NCBI RefSeq assembly: GCF_009363615.1 | Contig: NZ_CP045386.1 | Location: forward strand, 124,001 to 188,000 | Direction: 5' to 3' | Source of the DNA: Ruegeria sp. THAF33 | Lineage (GTDB): Bacteria > Pseudomonadota > Alphaproteobacteria > Rhodobacterales > Rhodobacteraceae | DNA: 64,000 nt | Program-made: the position numbers and the translations under genes | The notes under the pieces: generated by a model | Told to the model about the DNA's origin: nothing | Seen by the model: the letters and a program-made list of their open reading frames with translations, nothing else | Database searches by the model: none | Shown here: positions 34,433 to 42,915 of the stretch, in pieces | How positions within the stretch are numbered: position 1 is the first letter of the stretch | How the letters are laid out: each line of letters starts with the position of its first letter

Positions 34433-34463
34433 CTTGTCCGACAATCCAGCGCTGGAGGGTCAA
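34433..34463 (-). promoter_or_regulatory. CueR-dependent promoter of ccmFGHI
   Basis: Minus-strand TTGACC (34463-34458), then a 19-bp spacer with the perfect dyad TCCAGCGCTGGA, then GACAAG (34438-34433). It is oriented toward ccmF. The core is identical to the box before scsB. Confidence 0.72.
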
Positions 34464-34529
34464 GCGCATTATTGCCGCACCCCCCTCCGGCTGATGCATT
34501 CTTGACGAGCGCAAGTCTGGCCGGTGGCC

Positions 34530-34560
34530 TTGACCTTCCAGCGCTGGAGACCCCCACCAT
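34530..34560 (+). promoter_or_regulatory. CueR-dependent promoter of the Met-rich outer-membrane protein
   Basis: TTGACC at 34530-34535 and a spacer with TTCCAGCGCTGGA; a 19-bp spacing puts the -10 at CACCAT (34555-34560), a weak match. It is 79 bp before the start of the plus-strand gene and back-to-back with the ccmFGHI box. Confidence 0.68.
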
Positions 34561-34638
34561 TCCGGCTTCACCAATGGGCGTACCGAACATTTTGTTTTCA
34601 GGACACGGATTCAGGAAACAAACGAACACGAGGGCAAA

Positions 34639-35748
34639 ATGACACGGAACAACAGCAAGATTTTGTGCGTCTGGCAACGCCTCCAGGCCGTAATGCTGGC
34701 TGGGGGGCTGAGCCTCGGGTCACCTGCCATGGCCCAACCTGAAAACCGTCCGGCTGACAACGTGGCGATGAACTCGCAAGCCTCCAGCAACATGTCAGGT
34801 ATGGGAAGCATGTCCACGATGATGCGCCCCGACGCGGTACCGCCAACGGGTGTCGTTGGCGGTATGCATCCGCCTGAGGGTGTTTTGATGCCGGTGTTCT
34901 CTTACATGAACATGGAGATGAACGGAAATCGTACCGGAACGCAGTCGCTGTCTACCTCGGACGTGCTGTCGCAGTATCCGATCGCGCCGCTCAGCATGAG
35001 CATGAACATGGCGATGGTCGGCCTGATGTACGGTGTGACCGACGAAATCTCAGTGATGGCGATGCTGCCCTATACACGTAAGACGATGAAGCACCAGACC
35101 CGCATGGGCCAGACCTTTAAGACCAAGGCACAGGGGTTTGGCGATCTGAAGATCATCGGCGGATATGATATCTACAAATCCAACGGGCAGGTGCTGGAAC
35201 TATCTCTTGGCCTCAGTCTGCCGACCGGCTCGATAGACGAGACCGACACCACACCGGCCGGGCCGGACCAGCTGTTGCCCTACCCCATGCAACTGGGTTC
35301 AGGCACTTACGACCTGCTGCCGGGCGTCACCTATACGGGCCAGAACGCGGATTGGTCGTGGGGCGCCCAGCTGGCCGCCATGATCCGGATGGGTGAGAAT
35401 GATGCCGGTTACACCTTGGGCAACGTCTATTCAGCAACAGTTTGGGGTGCACGGCGCTGGAATGATCAGTTCAGCTCTTCGTTGCGGGTGGTCGGCGACA
35501 TCGTCAAAAACATTGACGGGTCGGATGCACGCCTGAACCCAGGCATGGTGCCCACCGCCGATCCGACCCTGCGCGGCGGACAGTTTCTGAGCATCGGAAT
35601 CGGAGTGAATTACCTTGTGTCGGGATCGGGCGTTTTGGCGGGCACGCGTCTGGGTATCGAGGGCGTGATCCCGGCGTATCAAGATCTGGATGGGCCCCAG
35701 CTTGAACGCGATTACACAGTCTCCTTCGCGATACGCAGGGCGTTCTGA
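34639..35748 (+). CDS. Outer-membrane beta-barrel protein with Met-rich N-terminus
   Basis: 369-aa exported protein; the signal peptide ends SPAMA. The mature N-terminus is rich in Met (MSGMGSMSTMMRP, MNMEMNGN, MSMNMAMVG). The remainder alternates beta strands and ends in Phe (AIRRAF), as expected for an outer-membrane barrel, similar to the MetA-pathway phenol degradation/transporter family. A role in copper passage or binding at the outer membrane is inferred from the CueR-type promoter and Met content. ATG 34639 is preceded by CACGAGGGC. Confidence 0.75.
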   Translation: MTRNNSKILCVWQRLQAVMLAGGLSLGSPAMAQPENRPADNVAMNSQASSNMSGMGSMSTMMRPDAVPPTGVVGGMHPPEGVLMPVFSYMNMEMNGNRTGTQSLSTSDVLSQYPIAPLSMSMNMAMVGLMYGVTDEISVMAMLPYTRKTMKHQTRMGQTFKTKAQGFGDLKIIGGYDIYKSNGQVLELSLGLSLPTGSIDETDTTPAGPDQLLPYPMQLGSGTYDLLPGVTYTGQNADWSWGAQLAAMIRMGENDAGYTLGNVYSATVWGARRWNDQFSSSLRVVGDIVKNIDGSDARLNPGMVPTADPTLRGGQFLSIGIGVNYLVSGSGVLAGTRLGIEGVIPAYQDLDGPQLERDYTVSFAIRRAF

Positions 35749-35752
35749 CCCT

Positions 35753-36418
35753 TCAGCCCCAAACCGACTGTAAACGGACAATCAGCGCCGCCGCGGTGGT
35801 CAGAACGACCACTGACACCGCCATCAGTAGAAGGGCCAATATCACAGGTCCGCCGCGCCCGGGTACGCGACGTGCCAGTTGGGCCGCAAATCCAGTACCG
35901 TGGGCGATCTGGCTCTGAACAACGGATAGGTACAGTGGCAGCGCTCCGACCAGCGTGGCGTACAGGTAAACGCCTGAGATGTTCTCGAAGTAGGCGGAGC
36001 GCACCAGCGTCGGACCGACTACCCGCAACGCCACTACGGGATCACCGCCGAAAGACCCGAACCAGTCCGCCGAAAGCGCGTAGATCAGCGCATGCAGCCC
36101 GATGAACAGGACGGCCCGAAGCAGCAGGTCAATCAGCAGATACCGGGCCGGGATGGCCCATTTGCCCCGCGCCCTTACCCCAACTGCGAAAAGAAAAAAG
36201 CTGAGATAATTTACGAGGAACACGACCGGCAACCCGTTCGTCACCACCTGGCGCAAAAACCGAACAAACGCGGGACCACTGTTCAGGAGGTGCGTCGCAA
36301 AGCCCGGCGTGCGCAAAACGAAGATGGCCAACAGCGGAAACAACGCGAGGCAACTGACGATCAGCGTGTTTCTGGCAAACTTCCAGAAAGGCAATTCAGT
36401 GGCAAAATATCTGTTCAT
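35753..36418 (-). CDS. Polytopic membrane protein of unknown function
   Basis: 221-aa protein with about five or six hydrophobic segments (e.g. TLIVSCLALFPLLAIFVL, GLPVVFLVNYLSFFLFAVG, VILALLLMAVSVVVLTTAAA). No catalytic motif or family was recognised. It is encoded convergently with the outer-membrane protein, with 4 bp between stops, and marks the end of the copper island before the transposition module. No clear ribosome site is seen at ATG 36418. Confidence 0.7.
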   Translation of the reverse strand: MNRYFATELPFWKFARNTLIVSCLALFPLLAIFVLRTPGFATHLLNSGPAFVRFLRQVVTNGLPVVFLVNYLSFFLFAVGVRARGKWAIPARYLLIDLLLRAVLFIGLHALIYALSADWFGSFGGDPVVALRVVGPTLVRSAYFENISGVYLYATLVGALPLYLSVVQSQIAHGTGFAAQLARRVPGRGGPVILALLLMAVSVVVLTTAAALIVRLQSVWG

Positions 36419-36585
36419 TTCATTTAGTTTGCCAACGGTTCCAGCGCAATGTCGATGCCAAATGGGTCACAGACCTGCCACAGAACCTTCGATTATATTA
36501 TTCCGCAAGCCCTCGACCCGCCTTACGCGCAAAAATAGACCGTTTTGATCGTTACTTTTGGCGCACTCATAAATCACAATCACAT

Positions 36586-36606
36586 CTGATAAGTACCCCT
36601 TATCAG
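36586..36606. repeat. Perfect 8-bp inverted repeat
   Basis: CTGATAAG and CTTATCAG flank the loop TACCC in the AT-rich gap between the membrane protein and tniQ. The stem is AT-rich, so a strong terminator is unlikely. It could be an operator or lie near the transposon end. Confidence 0.5.
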
Positions 36607-36662
36607 GTTTATTTGATTTTGCCGCGAAATGCGCGCAGAGTGGCTGCCATTGTCGGTTTTCC

Positions 36663-37721
36663 TTAACCACTGGACTCGCGACGGCTTTGGTCCAAAACCC
36701 GTAGACTCCTGCCCTGCCCGACACTCTGCTTCCGTAAAATCTGATCTGCCCGGCGCCTCAACGCTTTAGCTGTGACCGGTTGGCCTTGAGCCGTCAAATC
36801 TGTGCGGGCTTGCGCAAGGGCCTCCCCTATGCGGTCCTTCAGCCCGTCGAGAACAGAGACCGGCTGCGGAGGTTTTGGTGTCCCCATGGCTGTGCGCGCC
36901 TGTACGACAGGTGCCCTGCCCTGGGTTGGAGACGCCTCGCGCGCCGCCAAGACCGGCATATTCGCCAGCACAACGTTTCGTTCCAAGGCCGCGATTGCAC
37001 AGGCTTCCAAAGCCGCCCGCCAGTCTCGAACAGATGTGCCTGCCGCAAGGTGCTGTCCGTATTGCCCGGCCAGTTGTCCCAGCGCGGCCCAATCCAGAGC
37101 CCCGGTCATCGCCCGGACCCGTGTCCGATCAGGGTCCGACACGATCTTCACGATACGCCGATGGACCGAGGCCAGGCACGCCATTGCCCTGGGATCGACC
37201 GGATCAACCGGGGTGACGCGGTAGGGCGTGGCACAGCGGGCACAACAGGTAAGTGGCAGGCCGGTCACAGACAAAGGCTCCTGGCAGTGGCTGCACGCCC
37301 GCTCAAGCCACACGTGATGCGTCAGGCACACCGGGCCGCCCATGCGCCAATGCAGCGGCCACAGCGGCGTGGCCGTGGCCAGGCACAAGGGACAAAAGCG
37401 CCGGGTGCCATCTAACAGCCGGAACGGCCCGATCCGCCATGGAGCAGCTGTGACCCGAAGCCGATCCGCAAGCCTGGGCGCCTCCTCGACCCACGGCAAC
37501 ACCATCGCAGAAAACCGCGCAACATCGATGCCAGTGCACCGAGCCAGCGCCTCCAGGTGGTCGCGATCGGGACGATCGCTATCAGTGGGACCGTTTTGCA
37601 GCCCCATCCACCGCCACATGCGCCGTTCCGTCCCGAAATACAGTGCCACCAGTTGACCCAGCCAGCCCGACAGGCTCTCCCCCGACCGCGGGGCCGGGAC
37701 AAATGGCAAACTGTCAAGCAA
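36663..37721 (-). CDS. tniQ: TniQ family transposition targeting protein
   Basis: 352-aa protein. The N-terminal TniQ segment has GESLSGWLGQLVALYFG, then zinc-finger-like pairs FCPLCLA, CLTHHVWLERACSHC and LTCCARCATPY. TniQ proteins act as target-selection adaptors for TniA/TniB, and related proteins recruit CRISPR or TnsD-type targets. The start is TTG 37721, overlapping the tniB stop by 8 nt. The C-terminal part is basic and less conserved. Confidence 0.88.
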   Translation of the reverse strand: MLDSLPFVPAPRSGESLSGWLGQLVALYFGTERRMWRWMGLQNGPTDSDRPDRDHLEALARCTGIDVARFSAMVLPWVEEAPRLADRLRVTAAPWRIGPFRLLDGTRRFCPLCLATATPLWPLHWRMGGPVCLTHHVWLERACSHCQEPLSVTGLPLTCCARCATPYRVTPVDPVDPRAMACLASVHRRIVKIVSDPDRTRVRAMTGALDWAALGQLAGQYGQHLAAGTSVRDWRAALEACAIAALERNVVLANMPVLAAREASPTQGRAPVVQARTAMGTPKPPQPVSVLDGLKDRIGEALAQARTDLTAQGQPVTAKALRRRADQILRKQSVGQGRSLRVLDQSRRESSG

Positions 37722-38589
37722 AGGCCTGCCATTCCCCGGCAGCTGCGGCTTCGAGGCCCTGTAACGTGATACGCTCTTCGCCCCCGACGGCTGTTGCCGC
37801 GGCCGTCGTCAGCAGATGGAACACATCCCCCGTGATACCCCCCGACAGGGCCACAAGCGCCCGCATCACAGCCCTATCCTGTACCGGGCTAGGGGCGCGT
37901 AGGGGCATTGCAGCCACGATGCTGCACACCAAGTCCGCGAAAGCTACATTATCCCGCCAGACCTGCAGGCCATGCTTGTCAAACCGGCTGTCGACCTGGG
38001 TATCCAGCTTCAGAACATGCAGGGAGGCATCGGTCCCGAAGGCGATCACGGGCATTTCAAGCTCGTTGGCCAGAAACTTGATCAGGTTCAGGAGTGCCTG
38101 AACATCCCGAACCCCTGATGCCCCCACATGCTGGAACTCATCCAGCAAAAGCGCCGCCGGCTGCAGGTGCCGCAACAGCCGAAGGGCGGCAATCTCGATC
38201 TGGTCCAGCGTGTCCCGCGGGCGCGCAGGGGCGCCCAGCCGGTCCAGAAGATGTGCATAAAACCGCCGCTCATCGGGACGGGCTGGCAGTTGCATCGACA
38301 CCAGCGGATGCGACCTGTCGCTGCCCGGCACGGCAAAGCCGTCCGCATGATCCCGTTCCAGTTTGCGCCGGATCAGGGTTTTTCCCATGCCGGACGGCCC
38401 ATGGATCAACAGCGAGCGCATTCGTGACACCCTGGGCCGCTGCAGCAACTCCTCGACCCGCCGCACCGTCTGCATCGCCAGCGGGTAGCTCACCCAACGA
38501 TCAGACCGGATAATCCGCCTGCGCTCTGTGTCGCCCAAAACCGCCAGCGGGCGAATTGCGGGCGGTAAATGCGTGAAAGATGCGTTCAT
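37714..38589 (-). CDS. tniB: TniB AAA+ ATPase, transposition regulator
   Basis: 291-aa ATPase. Walker A is GPSGMGKT, Walker B ALLLDEFQHV, followed by a sensor region with VIAFGTDAS. It is of the TniB/TnsC/IstB-like group that assembles on target DNA and activates the transposase. ATG 38589 gives the family's N-terminal extension (RSDRWVSYPLA). It starts 5 bp after tniA ends. A longer upstream frame overlaps tniA and is not supported. Confidence 0.9.
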   Translation of the reverse strand: MNASFTHLPPAIRPLAVLGDTERRRIIRSDRWVSYPLAMQTVRRVEELLQRPRVSRMRSLLIHGPSGMGKTLIRRKLERDHADGFAVPGSDRSHPLVSMQLPARPDERRFYAHLLDRLGAPARPRDTLDQIEIAALRLLRHLQPAALLLDEFQHVGASGVRDVQALLNLIKFLANELEMPVIAFGTDASLHVLKLDTQVDSRFDKHGLQVWRDNVAFADLVCSIVAAMPLRAPSPVQDRAVMRALVALSGGITGDVFHLLTTAAATAVGGEERITLQGLEAAAAGEWQAFA

Positions 38590-38593
38590 GTCT

Positions 38594-40213
38594 TCACCAG
38601 AGTTCGGAATCATAGATTTTCGGCACATAATTCGGGTCTGGCACTTCCGCTTCAGCACCGGATTCTGGCGCATCCAGTGCCTTGTGCGCATCGGTTCGAC
38701 GCTGCTCAGCCCGCCGCGCCGCCCGGCTTTTCCCGGCGGCGGCCGACACCAGATGGCGGCCTGCCTCAATGGCGTCGAACACAGCGGCCTCATTTGCCGT
38801 TCCCTGCCCCGCCTCGCGCAACACAGCAAGGGCCGCCCGGTGCTCCCAAAGGGTGATTGGTGGGCGATCCGCATATTTGGTGGTTAACCGCTCAAACCGC
38901 CCTTCCGGCGTCTCAAGCCAGACACAGGACAAATCCCGGGGATCATAGCGCACCGGCAGTTTACCGGGCTTTGACGCCGCCCAGACCGCCATTTCCGGAT
39001 GCCAGTAAGCGATATTGAACAGCTGCAGGCCATCTCGGCGTGGCGTGCGGTATGCGAAGGGCAGGAAATCGAGCAACACCCGGTCCGGATCTTTTGGAGT
39101 TCTGGGCACCCACCCTGTTGCCTCGGCCGCTCTCCAGGCGCTCAACGGCGTGCGTCCAAGCGCCGTATGTACCCGGTTGTGGTAGACACCGGTGATCCGG
39201 CCCGCGAGCCAGGTTTCCAGCTCAGCGCGCGTCATGACGGCTCGGGCCTCGCTGTCATACGCCCCTTTTTCGACCGGATTGGAGAACGTCGTGCCTGGCA
39301 ACAGATGGCATTCGGTCATCAATGTGCCCATCAAGCGCTCGATATGGCCACCCCACCAGGGCGCACCCGGCGGGCGGAAATCCAGCGCCATACCGTATTG
39401 TTCGCACCCCCGTTTCAGTGCAACGGCCCGAAACTCTGCCGCATTGTCGAGCTTGATCGTGTCAAAAAGCCCTGTACAGGGCCAAATATGCGCGAGATTG
39501 CGCGCTGACAGCCACTCCGCTTTGTCCCCGACAGCCTGCGCTATTGCCAATGCGACCGACAGGCGGGATGGCGGGTCCAGCGAGACGACAAACCCCAGCA
39601 CCATGCGGGTGGCGACATCCAGAACCAGCGTCAGCCAGGGCCGGCCGATCGGTTTGCGCCGAACGTCATCGACCAGTTGGACATCAACAAGCGTGTGATC
39701 AATCTGCACGACACTGAGGGGCATAGTGGCCTCGAGAGACCCTCTGGACGGCCCGACCTTTGACTGAGCAGCCCTGTACCCCTCCCGTGACCGTGTCAGT
39801 TTGACCTGATTCAGGCGTAAGGCACGGGTTCTGACCGACTTTAAACTCGGTGGCTTCAAACCCTGCGCCTTGCAAAGCCTCGAAATCTCCCGGTGTACGG
39901 CAGACAGAACCGGCTTTTGTCGTGACGCATAAAACCGGTCCAGCTGATCGGCGATGATGACCTCAACCGCATCCGAGAGCAAACGATGCCCCTTTGGACG
40001 ACCACCTTTTGCAGGGACCAGTGACACCGTCCTGGGATCTTCCGAATATCTGTTCAGCAGCCGGTAAACCCAGGCCACGGAGAGGTTCAGCCGTCGAGCC
40101 GCCCGTGCAACCTCGGCCCGGTTGCCCCGTCGCTGACTCAGGGGGCGGATTTCCCGCTCACGCCGCACGGCCTCCGCCCAACGAGCTTCGTCAATCGCCT
40201 CAACACCACCCAT
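38594..40213 (-). CDS. tniA: TniA DDE transposase (Mu/retroviral integrase-like)
   Basis: 539-aa transposase. It has an N-terminal helix-turn-helix (RAARRLNLSVAWVYRLLNRY) and a catalytic rve-type core with VQIDHTLVDV (first Asp), KLDNAAEF (second Asp) and GGHIERLMGTLM (Glu). A Mu-C-like beta domain follows. ATG 40213 gives a normal length; longer frames run through non-coding sequence. It diverges from the tyrosine recombinase gene, with about 156 bp between the two starts. Confidence 0.92.
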   Translation of the reverse strand: MGGVEAIDEARWAEAVRREREIRPLSQRRGNRAEVARAARRLNLSVAWVYRLLNRYSEDPRTVSLVPAKGGRPKGHRLLSDAVEVIIADQLDRFYASRQKPVLSAVHREISRLCKAQGLKPPSLKSVRTRALRLNQVKLTRSREGYRAAQSKVGPSRGSLEATMPLSVVQIDHTLVDVQLVDDVRRKPIGRPWLTLVLDVATRMVLGFVVSLDPPSRLSVALAIAQAVGDKAEWLSARNLAHIWPCTGLFDTIKLDNAAEFRAVALKRGCEQYGMALDFRPPGAPWWGGHIERLMGTLMTECHLLPGTTFSNPVEKGAYDSEARAVMTRAELETWLAGRITGVYHNRVHTALGRTPLSAWRAAEATGWVPRTPKDPDRVLLDFLPFAYRTPRRDGLQLFNIAYWHPEMAVWAASKPGKLPVRYDPRDLSCVWLETPEGRFERLTTKYADRPPITLWEHRAALAVLREAGQGTANEAAVFDAIEAGRHLVSAAAGKSRAARRAEQRRTDAHKALDAPESGAEAEVPDPNYVPKIYDSELW

Positions 40214-40369
40214 TCGTCTCCGCCGCGCTGAAATCTGCAATTTTGTAAACAAGTATTGGCACAAATTCAGTGCGAGTCTACACTTAAAGGAACAGCACAG
40301 CACAAGGCCAACCATGAAAAATGGTCGAAACAAGCAAGAGCAGTCTACAGGTTTGGGAAAATCGACACC

Positions 40370-41425
40370 ATGAAGCCCCCTGCCCCATACCTCCCAGCCA
40401 CCGCCCCTGCCCTGTCGCAGGCAGATCAGGAGGCGCTGACCGACCTTTATGTGCGCGGCACCCCCGCCAACACGCTGCGGGCTTATGAGCGCGACCTGCT
40501 CTATGTCACGGCATGGAAATCTGCCCGGTTCAGCGCCGCGCTGGACTGGCCCGAAAGTGAGGCCACGGCGCTGGCCTTCATCCTCGATCATGCGCGCGAT
40601 CTGGGTGATGCGCCCGATAAGGATATTGCGCGTCAAACCGCGGAGGTGCTGATTGCGCAGGGGCTACGCAAATCGCTGGCCTGCCCGGCCCCGTCGACCC
40701 TGGACCGGCGCATTGCGTCCTGGCTGGCCTTCCACCGGATGAAGAACCTCGCCAGCCCCTTTGTTGCGCCGCAGGTGAAACAGGCCCGCGCCAAGGCAAG
40801 ACGTGCTGCCGCACGGCCCCCGGCCCCGAAATCCGCCCATCCCATCACCCGCGATGTGCTGGAGCAGCTGCTGGCCACCTGCCGGGGCTCGCGCCGGGAT
40901 TGCCGCGACCGGGCGATCCTGATGCTGGGCTGGGCCAGCGGCGGGCGCCGCCGGTCCGAGATCACCGGGTTGATGCGCGAAGACGTGTCGCTGAAGGAGT
41001 TCGACACATCCGGCGTCGCCTGGCTGTCGCTGCTGGAAACCAAGACCACGGCCAAGGGAGAGACGCCGCGCCTGATCCTGAAAGGCCGCGCCGCGCAGGC
41101 GCTGATGCATTGGATCGAGGGTGGCGGGATCGAGGGTGGCCCATTGTTCCGCCCCATCTCCAAGGCTGACCGGGTGTTGAACCGCCGCCTGACCCCGGAT
41201 GCGATCTATCAGATTGTCAAACATCGTCTCAGGCTGGCCGGATTGCCCGAGGATTTCGCCTCGCCGCATGGATTGCGCTCGGGCTTTCTGACGCAAGCCG
41301 CGCTGGACGGTGCGCCGATCCAGGCCGCCATGCGCCTATCCTTGCATCGCTCCATGGCGCAGGCGCAGAAATATTACGACGATGTGGACATCGCGGATAA
41401 CCCGGCGACTGATCTACTGGGGTGA
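40370..41425 (+). CDS. Tyrosine recombinase/integrase
   Basis: 351-aa site-specific recombinase. The N-terminal SAM-like core-binding domain has TLRAYERDLLYVTAWKS. The catalytic domain has Arg in ASGGRRRSEITGL, HGLRSGF (HxxR), LHRS and the nucleophilic Tyr in AQKYYDDVD. ATG 40370 is supported by GGGAAAA; an open frame continues upstream to 40256 without coding features. Beside tniABQ it is a candidate resolvase for cointegrates, acting on a site in the 40214-40369 gap, where TCTAC-containing repeats occur; this is inference. Confidence 0.9.
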   Translation: MKPPAPYLPATAPALSQADQEALTDLYVRGTPANTLRAYERDLLYVTAWKSARFSAALDWPESEATALAFILDHARDLGDAPDKDIARQTAEVLIAQGLRKSLACPAPSTLDRRIASWLAFHRMKNLASPFVAPQVKQARAKARRAAARPPAPKSAHPITRDVLEQLLATCRGSRRDCRDRAILMLGWASGGRRRSEITGLMREDVSLKEFDTSGVAWLSLLETKTTAKGETPRLILKGRAAQALMHWIEGGGIEGGPLFRPISKADRVLNRRLTPDAIYQIVKHRLRLAGLPEDFASPHGLRSGFLTQAALDGAPIQAAMRLSLHRSMAQAQKYYDDVDIADNPATDLLG

Positions 41426-41479
41426 GTACTTACTGACTATTTAAAAATCCCCGCTTGAGGGAAACTCCGGCTGCTGTGC

Positions 41480-41824
41480 CTATGTCTTGTTTCCTGTAGC
41501 ATCTGTTAACGTGGCCAGCGTGGAAACATGTCGCGGCAGATCACAACGGGAATGCAGGATATCAACAATGATCACCGCGTCCGGCTGATCCAGATAAACC
41601 AGGAAATGCTCTCCTGCGCGCACATATCTGAGATCCGCCGCCTCTTCGACCAATATAGAACAACTGCGGCTGGCCACCCTGCCCTCTGTGATGGCCTGAC
41701 AGCGCGCTATTAGTTCTTGTTCATAAAGATCGGCTTGATGCGATCCAAACTTGTCGATGGTCCATCGGGCAATTTCCACCAGGCTGGATTCAGCACGGCG
41801 TGTCAGTCGAAAGGGTCTGGTCAC
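41480..41824 (-). CDS. parE: ParE/RelE-family toxin
   Basis: 114-aa toxin of the ParE type: FRLTRRAESSLVEIARWTIDKFG, a central RVASRSCSILVEEAADLRYVRAGEHFLVYL and a C-terminal VDILHSRCDLPRHV. ParE toxins poison DNA gyrase. The start overlaps the antitoxin stop (ATGA), so toxin is made only with antitoxin. It is located beside the replication genes and probably stabilises the plasmid. Confidence 0.87.
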   Translation of the reverse strand: MTRPFRLTRRAESSLVEIARWTIDKFGSHQADLYEQELIARCQAITEGRVASRSCSILVEEAADLRYVRAGEHFLVYLDQPDAVIIVDILHSRCDLPRHVSTLATLTDATGNKT

Positions 41825-42078
41825 GCCTTGGATCGTGCCCTTGCAAAGGCACGACGGATCGCATCCGAACCGCTGCCTTCTGCCAAATCTCCGGCCTGAG
41901 CCTGCGCTACACCCTCCTGCAAGCCTTGTTTGAGAGACTCCAGCCCCGCTTCTTCCCGCTCCAAAAGCCGAAGGCCGGCGCGCAACGCTTCACTGGCGTT
42001 CTGATATCGACCGGACGCAACCAGATTCTGCACCAGTTGATCCTGCGATTCTGTAAGTACAACATTGCGGGTTACCAT
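41821..42078 (-). CDS. parD: ParD-like ribbon-helix-helix antitoxin
   Basis: 85-aa antitoxin. The N-terminal ribbon-helix-helix includes VTRNVVLTESQDQLVQNLV and SGRYQNASEALRAGLRLLE, followed by an acidic/flexible toxin-binding tail. ATG 42078 has GGAGG about 9 nt upstream; an alternative ATG at 42093 would bury that site. It represses its own operon in related systems. Confidence 0.87.
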   Translation of the reverse strand: MVTRNVVLTESQDQLVQNLVASGRYQNASEALRAGLRLLEREEAGLESLKQGLQEGVAQAQAGDLAEGSGSDAIRRAFARARSKA

Positions 42079-42915
42079 GGCGTAAGCCTCCATTTTGGCA
42101 ATATATGCCAACGAGACCGTCGGTTCAACGATTGAGGAGCCCAAAATCACTAATTCGAGCAAGCTGGTTTTATAGACGCTAATGGGACGTGAACACACGG
42201 ATCATGTCTGTGATCCCATATGAATCCAATGACGGTAGAGACTTGCGCCAAAAGCCGCGCCGCGCAAGCACAGCTGCACTGGATCGAGTACAGTTCCCTG
42301 TTCCGTCGCAACTTATAGGCGCACAATTCCCGAAACCCCGCCCTCACGGTATGCCATTTCTTGGGCAATTGGCGAGCGGCTGACTCTAGCCGGAATGTTC
42401 GCGTGTTTTGCCTCTGCGCACGGGCTGAGCTCGGTGTATCTGACCCAGATCGCCATGCCATTCTCACCGCATCGTACTCCCGTACTGGCGCAGAAGTATT
42501 GTTACGAAGTTGGTATCGCAGAAAACTTGATAACGAAATTGTTGGCGAGAGAATTTGACCAATCAGCTCAACTAGCTCCCTGCCCTTCCCAATTGCGCGA
42601 TTTGCGCCAAAAGCCGTTCGGCCTTCACTCCAACTCCATGCTAGAGGCGTTCTACTCAAAGCGGAGCATAGGGAGGAGTTTTACAGGAATGCCTTCGCAC
42701 GCCTACGTTAGAACTTCATCGACTGAAAGAATCCATGATCCCGCTCAACCGAGTTTACAACTGTAAACCACCCTGCTCTGATGCAAAGCGTATGTAGTCC
42801 TCCGCGTTGGAAAACCTACAATATAGGCGAAAATCCTTGACTTAGTGCAATGAATCACGGCTGTTTATCTCAAGTGGCGCAAAAATGACCACATTCTTTA
42901 ATTTGAGGCAACTAC
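42079..42915. other. Non-coding region upstream of repABC
   Basis: About 840 bp with no convincing gene on either strand; open frames lack ribosome sites and family features. It holds a direct repeat TTGCGCCAAAAGCCG at 42243-42257 and 42602-42616, and a parS-like palindrome at 42753-42768. The repA promoter is expected in the last 150 bp, which are AT-rich. Confidence 0.6.
42753..42768. other. parS-like centromere palindrome upstream of repA
   Basis: GTTTACAACTGTAAAC matches the repB-internal palindromes in 15 of 16 positions, with the mismatch at the centre. RepABC parS sites are 16-bp palindromes bound by RepB. It lies 148 bp before the repA start, where it could also affect expression of the operon. 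Confidence 0.7.

Larger units (their letters stand above)
36663..41425. mobile_element. TniABQ transposition module with divergent tyrosine recombinase
   Basis: tniA, tniB and tniQ overlap or abut in one minus-strand operon. A tyrosine recombinase gene diverges from tniA. This gene set defines Tn5053/Tn402-type or Tn7-related elements, but the usual resolvase of Tn5053 is a serine recombinase. I could not identify terminal inverted repeats or a target duplication, so only the gene extent is given; the true ends may lie outside. Confidence 0.75.

Noticed and set aside
40214..40636. N-terminal extension of TniA beyond ATG 40213
   Set aside because: The added sequence covers the intergenic region and the start of the divergent recombinase, and has no family similarity.
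36419..41479. Terminal inverted repeats and target duplication for the TniABQ element
   Set aside because: I compared both flanks and the tniA-recombinase gap by eye and found no convincing matching ends, so no boundaries are claimed.
42150..42766. Frames of 123-169 codons upstream of repA on both strands
   Set aside because: Composition is not protein-like, no start signals, and the region holds a parS-like site and repeats.
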